NCBI GenBank assembly: GCA_002480565.1
Contig: DLCK01000079.1
Location: 34,222 to 98,221, forward strand
Reading direction: 5' to 3'
Source of the DNA: Phycisphaerales bacterium UBA7800
Lineage (GTDB): Bacteria; Planctomycetota; Phycisphaerae; Phycisphaerales; Phycisphaeraceae
DNA length: 64,000 nt
Shown here piece after piece: positions 1 through 10,264 of the stretch. A model generated the notes under the pieces. The model saw only the letters and a program-made list of their open reading frames with translations, ran no database searches and was not told the DNA's origin. The stretch's first letter is position 1. Every line of letters begins with the position of its first letter. The translations under genes and the position numbers were made by a program.

Positions 1-375
1 ATCTTTGGTATTGGCAAAGGTGCGCAATGGTTTTTTGTCTTCGTCAGTGTGATTGCGACTGCATTTATCTGTTTCCTGTTTTGGCGCGCACCTCGCAACG
101 CCTACACCATTCAGATTTGCTATGCACTGATCCTTGCTGGTGCCCTGGGCAATATGTATGACCGGATGGTCTACAACGCGGTTCGTGATATGTTCTGGCT
201 TTTCCCAGGTGTGCATCTGCCATTTGGATTGAATTGGCCTGGCGGCAGTCCAGATATGTATCCGTGGCTGTTTAACATCGCGGATGTGGCATTGATCGTC
301 GGCGTGTTGACGCTTATGGTTTTGGTGCAGTTGGCAGACATGCGTCAACGAAAGCTTGCCAAAACTTCAGACTGA
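1..375 (+). CDS. lspA: Signal peptidase II (LspA), C-terminal part
   Basis: The gene enters the window from the left edge, and the reading frame is open from base 1, so only the last 124 residues are present. LspA is the inner-membrane aspartic peptidase that removes the signal peptide from diacylglyceryl-modified prolipoproteins. The two conserved catalytic-aspartate blocks are visible: GALGNMYDR and FNIADVALI. Three hydrophobic segments flank them, and a short basic tail (MRQRKLAK) ends the protein. Several lipoproteins in this window (rhodanese-like, OmpA-like, beta-helix) would be its substrates. Its last 62 bases overlap, tail to tail, the end of the opposite-strand amidotransferase gene. 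The family assignment is firm from the motifs. Confidence 0.93.
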   Translation: MFGIGKGAQWFFVFVSVIATAFICFLFWRAPRNAYTIQICYALILAGALGNMYDRMVYNAVRDMFWLFPGVHLPFGLNWPGGSPDMYPWLFNIADVALIVGVLTLMVLVQLADMRQRKLAKTSD

Positions 376-1018
376 TCGCAACACGCTCTGGATGCCATTG
401 CGTTCCAAGGTAAAACGTTCGACTTGGATCATCGATTGCTTCGATCAAGCCATCCGGCGACTTGGCAACCACCCGCATTGTTCCCGCGTCTTTGACGGCC
501 TGCCGGTGATACGAGCAGACCATCGGTTCATCGCAAAGCATCTGCTCAAGCCATTTGCATGATGCCACGACATCAATACTGTGCAAGCTGTCAGCTTGAT
601 GTAACTCTGGCTGATCCATCACATCCGGCAGGTACTGTTCCAATTTACCGCCGGCATGCAAGGCCATCATCTGCATCCCCAGACATACACCCAACACCGG
701 TTTGGCCGAATACTGTTTAGCTAACACATCCAGCAGGGCGATCTCAAATGCCTGACGCTCGGGGGCAATAACGCGGGCTTTGGGATGCAGGTCTTCGCCA
801 AACGGTCGGGTGTCCGGATCGTTGCCACCGGTGAAAATGAAGCCGTCACATCGCTGGGCATAATCATCCACCAACGCGATTTCCTGTGGTAAATGCACCG
901 GTAAGCCACCTGCTTCAGTCACTCGTTTGCTATAGGTCATCGCGGTGACGTACTTGTTGCTTGCCGTCGAATCATCAACATTATCAAGCACGATGCCAAT
1001 GAGAGGTTTTCTGGTCAT
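314..1018 (-). CDS. Class I glutamine amidotransferase-like hydrolase (peptidase C26 family)
   Basis: A 234-residue protein of the gamma-glutamyl-gamma-aminobutyrate hydrolase (PuuD-like) family, which cleaves gamma-glutamyl amide bonds. The nucleophile elbow GVCLGMQ carries the catalytic Cys, and GTQWHPE near the C-terminus supplies the His and Glu of the triad. FTGGNDPD near residue 60 matches the oxyanion/substrate loop of this family. No putrescine or polyamine genes lie next to it, so the true substrate is unknown. The gene converges on lspA and overlaps its 3' end by 62 bases. Upstream of its start lies a large inverted repeat and then thrC on the other strand. Confidence 0.85.
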   Translation of the reverse strand: MTRKPLIGIVLDNVDDSTASNKYVTAMTYSKRVTEAGGLPVHLPQEIALVDDYAQRCDGFIFTGGNDPDTRPFGEDLHPKARVIAPERQAFEIALLDVLAKQYSAKPVLGVCLGMQMMALHAGGKLEQYLPDVMDQPELHQADSLHSIDVVASCKWLEQMLCDEPMVCSYHRQAVKDAGTMRVVAKSPDGLIEAIDDPSRTFYLGTQWHPERVAISLKFWQAFVDACLPTAPKP

Positions 1019-1051
1019 TTGTACTTTCCAGCATGCTTATGTCCAAGACAT

Positions 1052-1152
1052 TTAACCACAGATAAACACAGATGGACACAGATAAAGTCAGACAATTCAG
1101 ATTCATTACGAAATTTAAAAATCTGTGTTTATCTGTGTCCATCTGTGGTTAA
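1052..1152. repeat. Intergenic inverted repeat, A-type (CACAGAT units)
   Basis: The left arm (1052-1086) and right arm (about 1120-1152) are reverse complements built from 10-base units of the form ACACAGATRR, with about 33 unpaired bases between them. The GG- and AA-ending units occur in a different order in the two arms, but the outer 12 bases pair perfectly. It lies between the divergently oriented amidotransferase and thrC genes, so a simple terminator role is unlikely here. Confidence 0.85.
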
Positions 1153-1170
1153 TTGCCTTTTTGCCTTGGC

Positions 1171-1199
1171 CTAATCCCTAATCCCTAATCCCCAATCCC
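1171..1199. repeat. One-sided B-type repeat (CTAATCC units)
   Basis: Four degenerate 7-base units of the form CTAATCC/CCAATCC lie in direct tandem immediately after the A-type inverted repeat. No complementary left arm is visible, so this looks like a half element. It ends ten bases before a possible TACAAT -10 box (1209-1214) for thrC. Confidence 0.7.
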
Positions 1200-1237
1200 T
1201 GTTTTTGCTACAATGACCGACTCAACAGGAATCAATC

Positions 1238-2674
<1,437 letters not shown>

Positions 2675-2697
2675 ACATTCACCTAATTCAAACATTC

Positions 2698-2736
2698 ACA
2701 ACGAGCAGAGTCTAACGGCAATGCTCGTTGTTTTTT
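2698..2736 (+). terminator. Rho-independent terminator after thrC
   Basis: Ten-base arms ACAACGAGCA and TGCTCGTTGT, separated by 14 bases, are followed by a run of T residues. It begins 23 bases after the thrC stop. It also rules out the longer, upstream start for the next gene. Confidence 0.88.
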
Positions 2737-2829
2737 ATATGCATGTTCTTGCTGAATCGGCATGACAATACGCTATCATGGAGACGTTCAAACGGACTCT
2801 TGGACGGTTACCATCTGCAAGGGATTTTC

Positions 2830-3768
2830 ATGACGATTAACAACCTCATACTCGCTGCTTGGGAAATTAATTGGGATAAGGTTAAGGGCTTCTGGGAGAC
2901 CGAACTTTTCAGTATTGGGGACGCCAATACCAAAGTGACCGTCAGCCAACTTGTGATTACCGTTTTGATGCTCCTTGTGGGCTTGATGGTTATCAGTTTT
3001 CTAACCAAGTTGATTTTCAATGCCGTCGTCAAACGAAGTCGCATCAATGACCAGGCAGCGGTCGTGATCCAACGCCTCACCTACTACATACTCTTGAGTT
3101 TGTTGGTGATCAGTTGTCTGCAAGTGGCAGGTATTCCGATTACTGCATTGACTGTCATCGGTGGTGCTTTGGCTATCGGTGTGGGTTTTGGTGCACAGAA
3201 CATTGTCAATAATTTCATCTCCGGTTTGATCCTGCTCATTGAACGACCTATTCGCGTCAACGACATGATTGAAGTCGACAGCCATTTGGGGAAGATCGCT
3301 GCCATCAATTCACGATGTACGCGTCTTCGCCGTGTCGATGGAATTGACGTGCTCATCCCCAACAGCACCTTGCTGGAAAACAGTGTGATTAATTGGACAC
3401 TGACCGATGATATTGTTCGCGGTGATGTGGAAGTGGGCATTGCCTATGGCTCGGACACTCAGTTGGCCCGACAGATTTTGCTGGAGATTACCGATGCCGA
3501 AGACCGTGTTATCAAGAACAATCCGATGCATGAAGTGAAAGTGTTCTTCAACTCCTTTGGCGATAATTCGCTGGTGTTTAATGTCTATTTCTGGATGCAT
3601 GCCACCCAGGCAGGCCAGATTAAAGAGCTATGCAGCGATCTGCGATTTGAGATTGATAAACGGTATCGGGAAGCGAATATCAGTATCGCCTTCCCGCAAC
3701 GTGATGTGCATTTGGATACCCTTAAGCCGCTTGAAATCAAAATGGTTGAGTCGTCGCAGAATGGTTAA
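2830..3768 (+). CDS. Small-conductance mechanosensitive channel (MscS family)
   Basis: From the chosen ATG the protein has 312 residues. It has three transmembrane segments (about residues 36-64, 82-104 and 106-136). The pore-lining helix is rich in Gly/Ala, and the MscS signature (GFGAQNIVNNFISGLILL) follows it. The beta domain comes next (DMIEVDSHLGKI, then DVLIPNSTLLENSVINW), then the alpha/beta cytosolic vestibule. MscS proteins open under membrane tension to release solutes after osmotic downshock. The start at 2830 has AAGGG close upstream. An in-frame start at 2728 would lie inside the thrC terminator. A TATCAT -10-like box lies at 2774-2779. corA follows 36 bases later on the same strand. 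Confidence 0.9.
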   Translation: MTINNLILAAWEINWDKVKGFWETELFSIGDANTKVTVSQLVITVLMLLVGLMVISFLTKLIFNAVVKRSRINDQAAVVIQRLTYYILLSLLVISCLQVAGIPITALTVIGGALAIGVGFGAQNIVNNFISGLILLIERPIRVNDMIEVDSHLGKIAAINSRCTRLRRVDGIDVLIPNSTLLENSVINWTLTDDIVRGDVEVGIAYGSDTQLARQILLEITDAEDRVIKNNPMHEVKVFFNSFGDNSLVFNVYFWMHATQAGQIKELCSDLRFEIDKRYREANISIAFPQRDVHLDTLKPLEIKMVESSQNG

Positions 3769-3804
3769 TCCAACCGGTTTCTTGAGCTCGTCAAGGAGAT
3801 GAAT

Positions 3805-5019
3805 ATGTCAACACAGGAAGTCATCGGCCGGACGCTTAACCAGGCCAAAGGTATGGCCGGACAGGCGTTTAATCTGGCAGGGAATACGCTCGGTTTTGCA
3901 AGACGTCACCTGCTGACGCTGCCTCATATGCATGTGTCCAAATCACGGCCCGGATCTTCGCCTGGACTGACTCACGAAGACCTGCAGAACATGCCCGTCG
4001 GCGATCAGAAAGTCTCCATCCATTGCATTGACTACTGCAAAGACTGGCAGCAGACACGTGAAATCGAATTGGACGACCTTGAAGCATTTCTCTCCAATTC
4101 GCGACCTGAGGGGACTACGGTTCGATGGATTAACATTGATGGGTTATCCAATCCGCGCGTCGTGCAGAAACTTGCCAGCAAATACAAACTGCATCCCTTG
4201 GCAGTTGAAGACGTCTTTCATGTTCCCCAACGTCCCAAGGTTGAAACCTACCCGCAAACCACTGATGTCTCAGCACGTTTATTTTTGGTCATGCAAATGT
4301 TGTATGTGGTCGATCGTCAACTGCACTGCGAACAGGTCAGTTTGTTTCTCGGGCATAATACGGTGTTGACCTTCCAACAGCAGCCGGGCGATATTTGGGA
4401 TCCCATCCGCGAACGCATCAGCAACGACGGCTCACGTCTGCGAGTACAGGATGCGAGCTTTCTGGTCTATGCACTGCTCGATGCGGTGATCGACCACTGC
4501 TTCCCAATACTTGAAATGTTCAGTACACAGCTTGAAGAACTCGAAGAAAAGGTCATGGAGGATGCGGATAAACAGATCGTCAAAAAAATCTACCGCATCA
4601 AACGTGAGTTGATCATGGTCAACCGACAGGTCTGGCCGATGCGTGAAGTCTTGCGACAACTTCAACACGAAGACGTGACATCCGAACTGATGAGCGATAT
4701 GACGCGGACCTATCTGCGCGATGTCTATGACCATGCGGTTCAAATTATCGAAATCGTCGAAACCTACCGCGATCTGGCATCAGGCTTGGCAGACATGCAC
4801 ATGACCGTGGTGAGTAACCGCATGAACGAAGTGATGAAAGTCCTCACCATCTTCGCGAGCATCTTCATCCCCATCACCTTTATTGCCGGCGTCTATGGCA
4901 TGAACTTCGACAACATCCCCGAACTACATTACAAGAACGGATACTTCGTGTTCTGGGGCATCATCATCACCGTGACCGTCAGTATGCTCGGTATGTTCAA
5001 ATATAAAAAATGGCTGTAA
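3805..5019 (+). CDS. corA: CorA-type magnesium/divalent cation transporter
   Basis: A 404-residue inner-membrane channel for Mg2+ (possibly Co2+/Ni2+). It has a long cytosolic N-terminal domain with the stalk helix, then two C-terminal transmembrane helices. The signature GMN occurs in YGMNFDNIPEL between the helices, and the tail ends in KYKKWL, which is typical of CorA. The first ~50 residues are an extra basic and amphipathic leader compared with E. coli CorA. I chose the ATG at 3805 because AAGGAG (3793-3798) is six bases upstream; the ATG at 3799 directly abuts this site. It probably shares a transcript with the MscS gene, which would group ion and osmotic balance functions. Confidence 0.92.
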   Translation: MSTQEVIGRTLNQAKGMAGQAFNLAGNTLGFARRHLLTLPHMHVSKSRPGSSPGLTHEDLQNMPVGDQKVSIHCIDYCKDWQQTREIELDDLEAFLSNSRPEGTTVRWINIDGLSNPRVVQKLASKYKLHPLAVEDVFHVPQRPKVETYPQTTDVSARLFLVMQMLYVVDRQLHCEQVSLFLGHNTVLTFQQQPGDIWDPIRERISNDGSRLRVQDASFLVYALLDAVIDHCFPILEMFSTQLEELEEKVMEDADKQIVKKIYRIKRELIMVNRQVWPMREVLRQLQHEDVTSELMSDMTRTYLRDVYDHAVQIIEIVETYRDLASGLADMHMTVVSNRMNEVMKVLTIFASIFIPITFIAGVYGMNFDNIPELHYKNGYFVFWGIIITVTVSMLGMFKYKKWL

Positions 5020-5058
5020 ATCAAGGCGCATCATGAGATCAGGTTATCGCAAGGCTTT

Positions 5059-5128
5059 TACCACACAGACACAGAGTAAGAAGACAAGAACATATTGGTT
5101 CGATGCCTTTCTCTGTGTCTCTGTGGTT
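5059..5128. repeat. Intergenic inverted repeat, A-type (CACAGAG units)
   Basis: The left arm (5059-5080) and right arm (5108-5128) read ACCACA.AGACACAGAG and its complement. The loop is about 27 bases. It sits between the convergent corA and yifB-like genes and could act as a bidirectional terminator, although there is no clear T-run. Confidence 0.8.
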
Positions 5129-5149
5129 CATCCAAACGAGTATGACTTC

Positions 5150-6670
5150 TCACCGCGCCCGATCCAACAGTCGGTATTGAATCGCTTCAGCGACATGTTG
5201 GATGGTGATTTCTTCACTGCCTTCGACATCGGCAATTGTTCGTGACACCCGGCGGATTTTGTCATACGCACGTGCAGACAGATTCAACTCGTTCATCGCC
5301 TGACGGATCAACTCGGTGGTCGGGCCATCCATTGCTGCAATTGTATTGAGTTCACGACCACTGAGTGTGCTATTGGGTTTAAGGGGACCGCCATTGCGTT
5401 TGATTTGTTTTTGTCGTGCATTGACGATGGTGTTGCGCATGCTTTTGGAGTCGGTACCATCACGTTGGTTGGACAATTGCGTAAACGGAACCGGGGGGAC
5501 TTCCACATGAATGTCAATGCGATCAATCAGCGGCCCGGAGAGCTTGGCTAAGTAACGATCCATTTCTCTTTGCGACACATCATCCGTCGGTTTGTCGCCC
5601 TTGGGTGTCGGATTCATCGCAGCAACAAGCATGAACCGTGAAGGGAACGCGATGCTGCTATGGGATCGAGCGATGGTGACTTTACCATCTTCCAGGGGCT
5701 GTCGCAGTGTCTCTAAAACCTGTCTTGGGAACTCGGGCGTTTCGTCGAGGAAGAGTATGCCATGATGTGCCAGACTCACTTCGCCGGGGCGCGGGATGGT
5801 TCCTCCGCCGATCATGGCCACGCTGCTTGCCGTGTGATGTGGGCTGCGTACAGGCCGTTGGGTGAGAATGGGTTGACCTTTGGGGACCAGTCCGACACTT
5901 GAGTAAATGCGGGTGACATCCAGTGCTTCATCACGAGACAGGGGAGGCAGGACACCTGCCATCGCGCGAGCCATCATGGTTTTGCCCGAACCTGCTGGCC
6001 CGATCATCAAAATGTTATGCGCTCCCGCTGCTGCAACGAGCATCGCACGTTTGGCTGCTTCCTGTCCTTTGATATCCGCAAAGTCGATTGCAGTCTGCTC
6101 TTCAATGAGTAACCGTTCGACATCAATCTCACAGTGCGGTTCAAGCTCATGTGTTTCATTGAGAAAGCCGATCACGCTCGAAAGCGAGTCCGCAGGATAG
6201 ACATTGATATCCCCGACGGCTGCGGCTTCGGATGCGTTATCCATTGGTACGACAACACCATCGAGCTTGAGTTGCTTAGCCAGTAACGCCAGATTAATCA
6301 CGCCATTGATCGGACGCAGGCGACCGTCTAATGCCAATTCACCTGCAAAAAGCAGGCGTTTATGCGTTTGAGATTGAATGACATTGGTTGCAAGCAATAA
6401 GCCAATGGCAATGGGCAGATCAAAAATCGGCCCTTCCTTGCGGATGTCCGCCGGTGCCAGATTCACCAGCAACCGACTCATCGGGAAGGGAAAGCCGCTA
6501 TTGGTAATCGCTGAACGAACCCGTTCAATGGACTCTTTGACCGCCGTGTCTGGCAGGCCGACGATGGTGGTCTTAGGCAACCCCTTGTCAGCAATGTCGA
6601 CTTCGACTTCACACGCTACAGGATCAATCCCCTGGAGCACAAAGCTATGGACCTGTGCAAGCATAGACAT
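5150..6670 (-). CDS. YifB/ComM family magnesium-chelatase-like AAA+ ATPase
   Basis: A 506-residue protein of the ComM/YifB family, hexameric helicase-like ATPases that promote branch migration during natural transformation in some species. The N-terminal ~170 residues form the Lon-S5-like domain (SFVLQGIDPVACEVEVDI onward). The AAA+ domain has Walker A GPAGSGKTMMARA and Walker B LFLDETPEF, and the C-terminal Mg-chelatase domain ends with the RAYDKIRRVSRTIAD motif. The ATG at 6670 fits the usual MLAQVHS-type N-terminus; the in-frame codon at 6697 adds residues not seen in the family. No other competence genes are in the window, so its role in DNA uptake is inferred only. Confidence 0.9.
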   Translation of the reverse strand: MSMLAQVHSFVLQGIDPVACEVEVDIADKGLPKTTIVGLPDTAVKESIERVRSAITNSGFPFPMSRLLVNLAPADIRKEGPIFDLPIAIGLLLATNVIQSQTHKRLLFAGELALDGRLRPINGVINLALLAKQLKLDGVVVPMDNASEAAAVGDINVYPADSLSSVIGFLNETHELEPHCEIDVERLLIEEQTAIDFADIKGQEAAKRAMLVAAAGAHNILMIGPAGSGKTMMARAMAGVLPPLSRDEALDVTRIYSSVGLVPKGQPILTQRPVRSPHHTASSVAMIGGGTIPRPGEVSLAHHGILFLDETPEFPRQVLETLRQPLEDGKVTIARSHSSIAFPSRFMLVAAMNPTPKGDKPTDDVSQREMDRYLAKLSGPLIDRIDIHVEVPPVPFTQLSNQRDGTDSKSMRNTIVNARQKQIKRNGGPLKPNSTLSGRELNTIAAMDGPTTELIRQAMNELNLSARAYDKIRRVSRTIADVEGSEEITIQHVAEAIQYRLLDRAR

Positions 6671-6753
6671 ATTTAACCATGATGCACATCGTGACACAAT
6701 TCCAGTCTCAGGATTCGAGATTGGTTATTGTTTTTCTGAGTTTGAATATCGGA

Positions 6754-7686
6754 TTACTTTGCAGAAGGAAGTGGTCGGTCTATGAGTACGTTTAATAAAA
6801 AATCATTGACTGATGGTGAGCCGGGGAAGATGTCAGGATGTTGACGCAGTTCCAGATAACAGGGGGCTCCGACTTGCATCGCATGATTCATGAAATGGAA
6901 TCCAAAGAGCGCGTGGTGGATACCTTCTTTTTGATCATCAAGTCGCTGGTGGTACCGCAGAAGCATGGGTGGGTCATCCTTGGTCAAATGCGTGACGGGT
7001 GAAAATTCCCGGTAAAGATCCGCTTTTGTGGCATAGTTGGCATCCATCTCTTTATTGCTTTTAAACCCACCAGCCTGGCGGATCATCATGTGCGATATGC
7101 CACGTTCACCTATCCACGCACGAATCGTTGCGGGTTCAATGGTGGTTTGTGCAACGCCAACCAGTGCACCGCAAAGCCGGGTGGATTCACGCAGCACGGG
7201 GTCCGTTGCATTGGGGTCCGCCAAGTCGTCATGGGTGGCTAACCACAAGCTGGTGCATCCACCTGCTGACCCGCCGGTGGCTGCGATGCGGGATTTATCG
7301 ATGTTGAGTTGCTCAGCTTTGTAACGCAGAAATTGAATCGCGCGAGCAGCATCAAACACTGGTGCAGGGAGGATCGCCTCGGTGGTGAACCTGTAATTAA
7401 TGAACGCTGCGGAGATGCCGTTTTGCTTGAGCATCGGCAACAAGCTGTTGCGATAAATATGCGCTTCTTTTTCCTTGTTGCCATGCAGCCAACCGCCGCC
7501 ATGAATGAAGACCAGCACCGGTGTCGGTTTGTCGGAGTCTGCCTTGAAAAAGTCCAATACATGGCGTTCATGCGGCCCATATGAGATGTCGGCATGGGTC
7601 GGTATCGGTTGATCCGCTGGAAGTTCTTTGGCGTTAACGACAGATGCGAGTAAGCACCCAAGCAGTAGGCAAAACGACAATTTCAT
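6754..7686 (-). CDS. Exported alpha/beta hydrolase (HSL/BD-FAE-like esterase)
   Basis: A 310-residue protein with a clear signal peptide (MKLSFCLLLGCLLASVVNA). An alpha/beta-hydrolase domain follows. It has the oxyanion motif HGGGW and the nucleophile elbow GGSAGG, which are characteristic of hormone-sensitive-lipase and carboxylesterase types. A C-terminal HFMNHAM segment may contain the catalytic His. Planctomycetes carry many such secreted esterases acting on acylated glycans or small esters. The substrate cannot be named from sequence. It is flanked by yifB and an MMPL exporter on the same strand but has 170-base gaps on the upstream side, so it is probably a separate unit. Confidence 0.8.
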   Translation of the reverse strand: MKLSFCLLLGCLLASVVNAKELPADQPIPTHADISYGPHERHVLDFFKADSDKPTPVLVFIHGGGWLHGNKEKEAHIYRNSLLPMLKQNGISAAFINYRFTTEAILPAPVFDAARAIQFLRYKAEQLNIDKSRIAATGGSAGGCTSLWLATHDDLADPNATDPVLRESTRLCGALVGVAQTTIEPATIRAWIGERGISHMMIRQAGGFKSNKEMDANYATKADLYREFSPVTHLTKDDPPMLLRYHQRLDDQKEGIHHALFGFHFMNHAMQVGAPCYLELRQHPDIFPGSPSVNDFLLNVLIDRPLPSAK

Positions 7687-7859
7687 GCGAGCTTCCTTTG
7701 GTGATTCGTATGATGTGAAAGACCTTATTTTACAGTTGAAATATCGTTATTGCAATGAGGCTGATTGGATACGTTTAAAATAGAATATCAGTACATTGAA
7801 CTGTGATATTTGATCTGGGATTTGGCGTTGGCCAAGTGTTAAATCAGGACAGAAAATTA

Positions 7860-10028
7860 CTACTTCTCTGTATTGATTTTTGGTTTGCTTAGCACTGGAT
7901 AACCAGCCAACACCGGTAGAACAAAAAGCGCAGCAGCGGCGGCAATGATGGTTCCCAAGACCACCGCGATGCCAAAGCGTTGGGTTGGTGGGAAACTTGA
8001 GACAGCAAAAATACCAAAACCTGCCCCGACGACTATCGCGGAGTTGACGATTGATATCCACTGTTGGCTGCGCGCTTCGCACCATGCCTGCCAGCGATTG
8101 GTTTTCCAGTGCTCATTTTTACGTGCAGCAATGGTCAGATGAATCATCGCGTCCACTGCCATACCGATGCAGACGTTCGCTGCCGGTGCCGAGATGACAT
8201 CCAGTGGAATCTTCAACCAGCCAATGAGTCCGAGGATGCCAGCAGGGACAATGCTTACGGCAATGACCATGCCAACAGTCGCACGGATATTGCGTGAAAC
8301 AAACAGGGCAATGACCGCGAACAATCCGACAATCCCCAGCAGTCCTTGGATGAGGCTTTTTTCGACCAGTGCAGCCAACTCACCTTGAAGGTAATAGAGT
8401 CCGCCCACCATGGAGACTTCAAAACCATTGGACTTGAGAGATTCTTTAAGTCGGTCAATGACTTCAAGTCGGACTTTTTCCCGATTCTGTTCGACCATTC
8501 GGATCATGAACAGGCCTTTGACTCGGTCTTCGGTAATGAAGCTTTTTGCGGTTCGGTCGTAGGATGGTTTTTCCAGAATGTCCAGTAGCATTTCGAAGGG
8601 TAACAGGATTGCCAGCGGCGCCTTCTTGGCTTGTGCCATGAGGACAGGCAGGGAGATGATGGTTCCGACTGATGGGTCTTTTTCGAGTTGTTGTTGAGCG
8701 TCCCAGAGTTGTTCGTATGCCTGTTTATTATTTAGCAGGGAATCCGATTGTTTATCATCACCGGTGGGTTTACGTTGGACGACAAATTTAAGTGGGCTTG
8801 AACCACCGTTGCGATCAATGTAACTGAGTCCATCGTGAAGGTTACTGCCTTCGTTGAAATAAGCCAGCAGGCTTGGGTCGGTATTGACCTGTTTGATGCC
8901 GATACCCAATCCAATTCCCAGCAGTATGAGTCCGACGGTGACAGGCCAAAGTGGTTTTTGAGTCCATTTAGCTTGCGTGTCGTTTTGGTTTTTTGGTTTG
9001 GGGTGTTTGTCGATCTGGTCGATCCAAGCCAGGAAGGGCGGGTAGAGCAGATAGGCACAGAACATGGCAGCGAATGTACCGATGGTCCCGCCGATCCCCA
9101 GTTCACGTAGTGGTTTGGCTTGAACCATCATCAGACTTGCAAAGCCCAGGAGTGTGGTGAGCATGCACCAGCTTGATGCGGTGGCTGTTCGTTTCCATGC
9201 CTGCCATGTCATGCTCGAATCGTTATCGTCGGGCTGGCGTTTTTGCCAGTTACCTGTCATGAAAATGATATGGGATAACGTGAGGACAAAGACAATGGTG
9301 GTCAGGTTCGCAGTGAGTAAGCCGATTTTCTGTCCCACGAGTTGTTGGATCAGCAAGGTTAGGATGACTGCTGATAAACAGGCAGACATGGTGCCCAGAA
9401 GGATTCGCCAAGATTTAAAGAGGATTGCAATCATCAATCCAAAGAGGATGACCGCAGCAGAGGAGAACAACGCAAAATCACGCACAAGGTTCCGACGGAT
9501 CATCTCCACGATATAGGGAGGCCCGGAGATGCGCAGTTCAAATTCTCCTGAATCGGCATCAACCATGATCTTTTCGATTTTTGGGATCAGTGTTGCCGGA
9601 TCATTTTCTTCAAGCATGATCAGAATATTGGTCGCTTTCCCTTCGTCAGCAATGAGCAGTCGATTCCACATCGGCCCATTGACTGCTGCTTTGAGACTCT
9701 TGGGCCCATGGCTGATGCTTTTGACGCCAATGACCGGATCAAGTTCAAGCAGACGGTCGGAAAGTTTTTCGATGGAATTCATGTACCAGTCGGACTGAAT
9801 TTCCGGGGACGTTGCGGTCATGATCAAAAACTGCTGAGACTTGAAAGTCTCTTCAATTTTTTGAGCCTGTTGGAATGCCGGGTTGTCGGTCGCAAAGAAA
9901 AAGTTTTGCCCGACTTGGGGCTTTAGGTCCACAAAACCAACCAGAATGCCAATTAAACCGACTGTGATGCCCACCATCAACCAGTGCCATCGATTGGTCA
10001 AAAATTCAAACTTATTGGATTGCATCAA
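7860..10028 (-). CDS. MMPL/RND superfamily exporter
   Basis: A 722-residue protein with the two-fold RND layout. One transmembrane helix near the N-terminus is followed by a periplasmic loop and a five-helix bundle (about residues 175-345). The pattern then repeats from about residue 365. It has the short loops and MMPL domain of HpnN/patched-like lipid or hopanoid exporters rather than the longer AcrB type. No adaptor or outer-membrane channel gene is nearby. The transported molecule is unknown; lipids are a reasonable guess from the family. It is divergent from hslU across a 230-base gap. Confidence 0.82.
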   Translation of the reverse strand: MMQSNKFEFLTNRWHWLMVGITVGLIGILVGFVDLKPQVGQNFFFATDNPAFQQAQKIEETFKSQQFLIMTATSPEIQSDWYMNSIEKLSDRLLELDPVIGVKSISHGPKSLKAAVNGPMWNRLLIADEGKATNILIMLEENDPATLIPKIEKIMVDADSGEFELRISGPPYIVEMIRRNLVRDFALFSSAAVILFGLMIAILFKSWRILLGTMSACLSAVILTLLIQQLVGQKIGLLTANLTTIVFVLTLSHIIFMTGNWQKRQPDDNDSSMTWQAWKRTATASSWCMLTTLLGFASLMMVQAKPLRELGIGGTIGTFAAMFCAYLLYPPFLAWIDQIDKHPKPKNQNDTQAKWTQKPLWPVTVGLILLGIGLGIGIKQVNTDPSLLAYFNEGSNLHDGLSYIDRNGGSSPLKFVVQRKPTGDDKQSDSLLNNKQAYEQLWDAQQQLEKDPSVGTIISLPVLMAQAKKAPLAILLPFEMLLDILEKPSYDRTAKSFITEDRVKGLFMIRMVEQNREKVRLEVIDRLKESLKSNGFEVSMVGGLYYLQGELAALVEKSLIQGLLGIVGLFAVIALFVSRNIRATVGMVIAVSIVPAGILGLIGWLKIPLDVISAPAANVCIGMAVDAMIHLTIAARKNEHWKTNRWQAWCEARSQQWISIVNSAIVVGAGFGIFAVSSFPPTQRFGIAVVLGTIIAAAAALFVLPVLAGYPVLSKPKINTEK

Positions 10029-10264
10029 TATTTCCTCCGGTGAAGTATGTTCACTACTGCGGTGAATAATTATTCAACGCAAGCCATATTGTGGACTTGG
10101 ATCAAGCATGCGTAAGAATATTTTTACCATTGACAGTTGCCAAACACAAAGAAGTTATTTGTCCGATGCAGGTTGTGGATGAGTTGTTACCATATCTGCT
10201 GATGCGCCCTGTTGGTTTGATGGGTGCAGATACCAACTTAAAATCATTGAGGCCCGCACAACCT

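Noticed and set aside
1052..1199. Possible CRISPR array in the tandem units near thrC
   Set aside because: Units are only 7-10 bases, in inverted arrangement, with no spacers and no cas genes.
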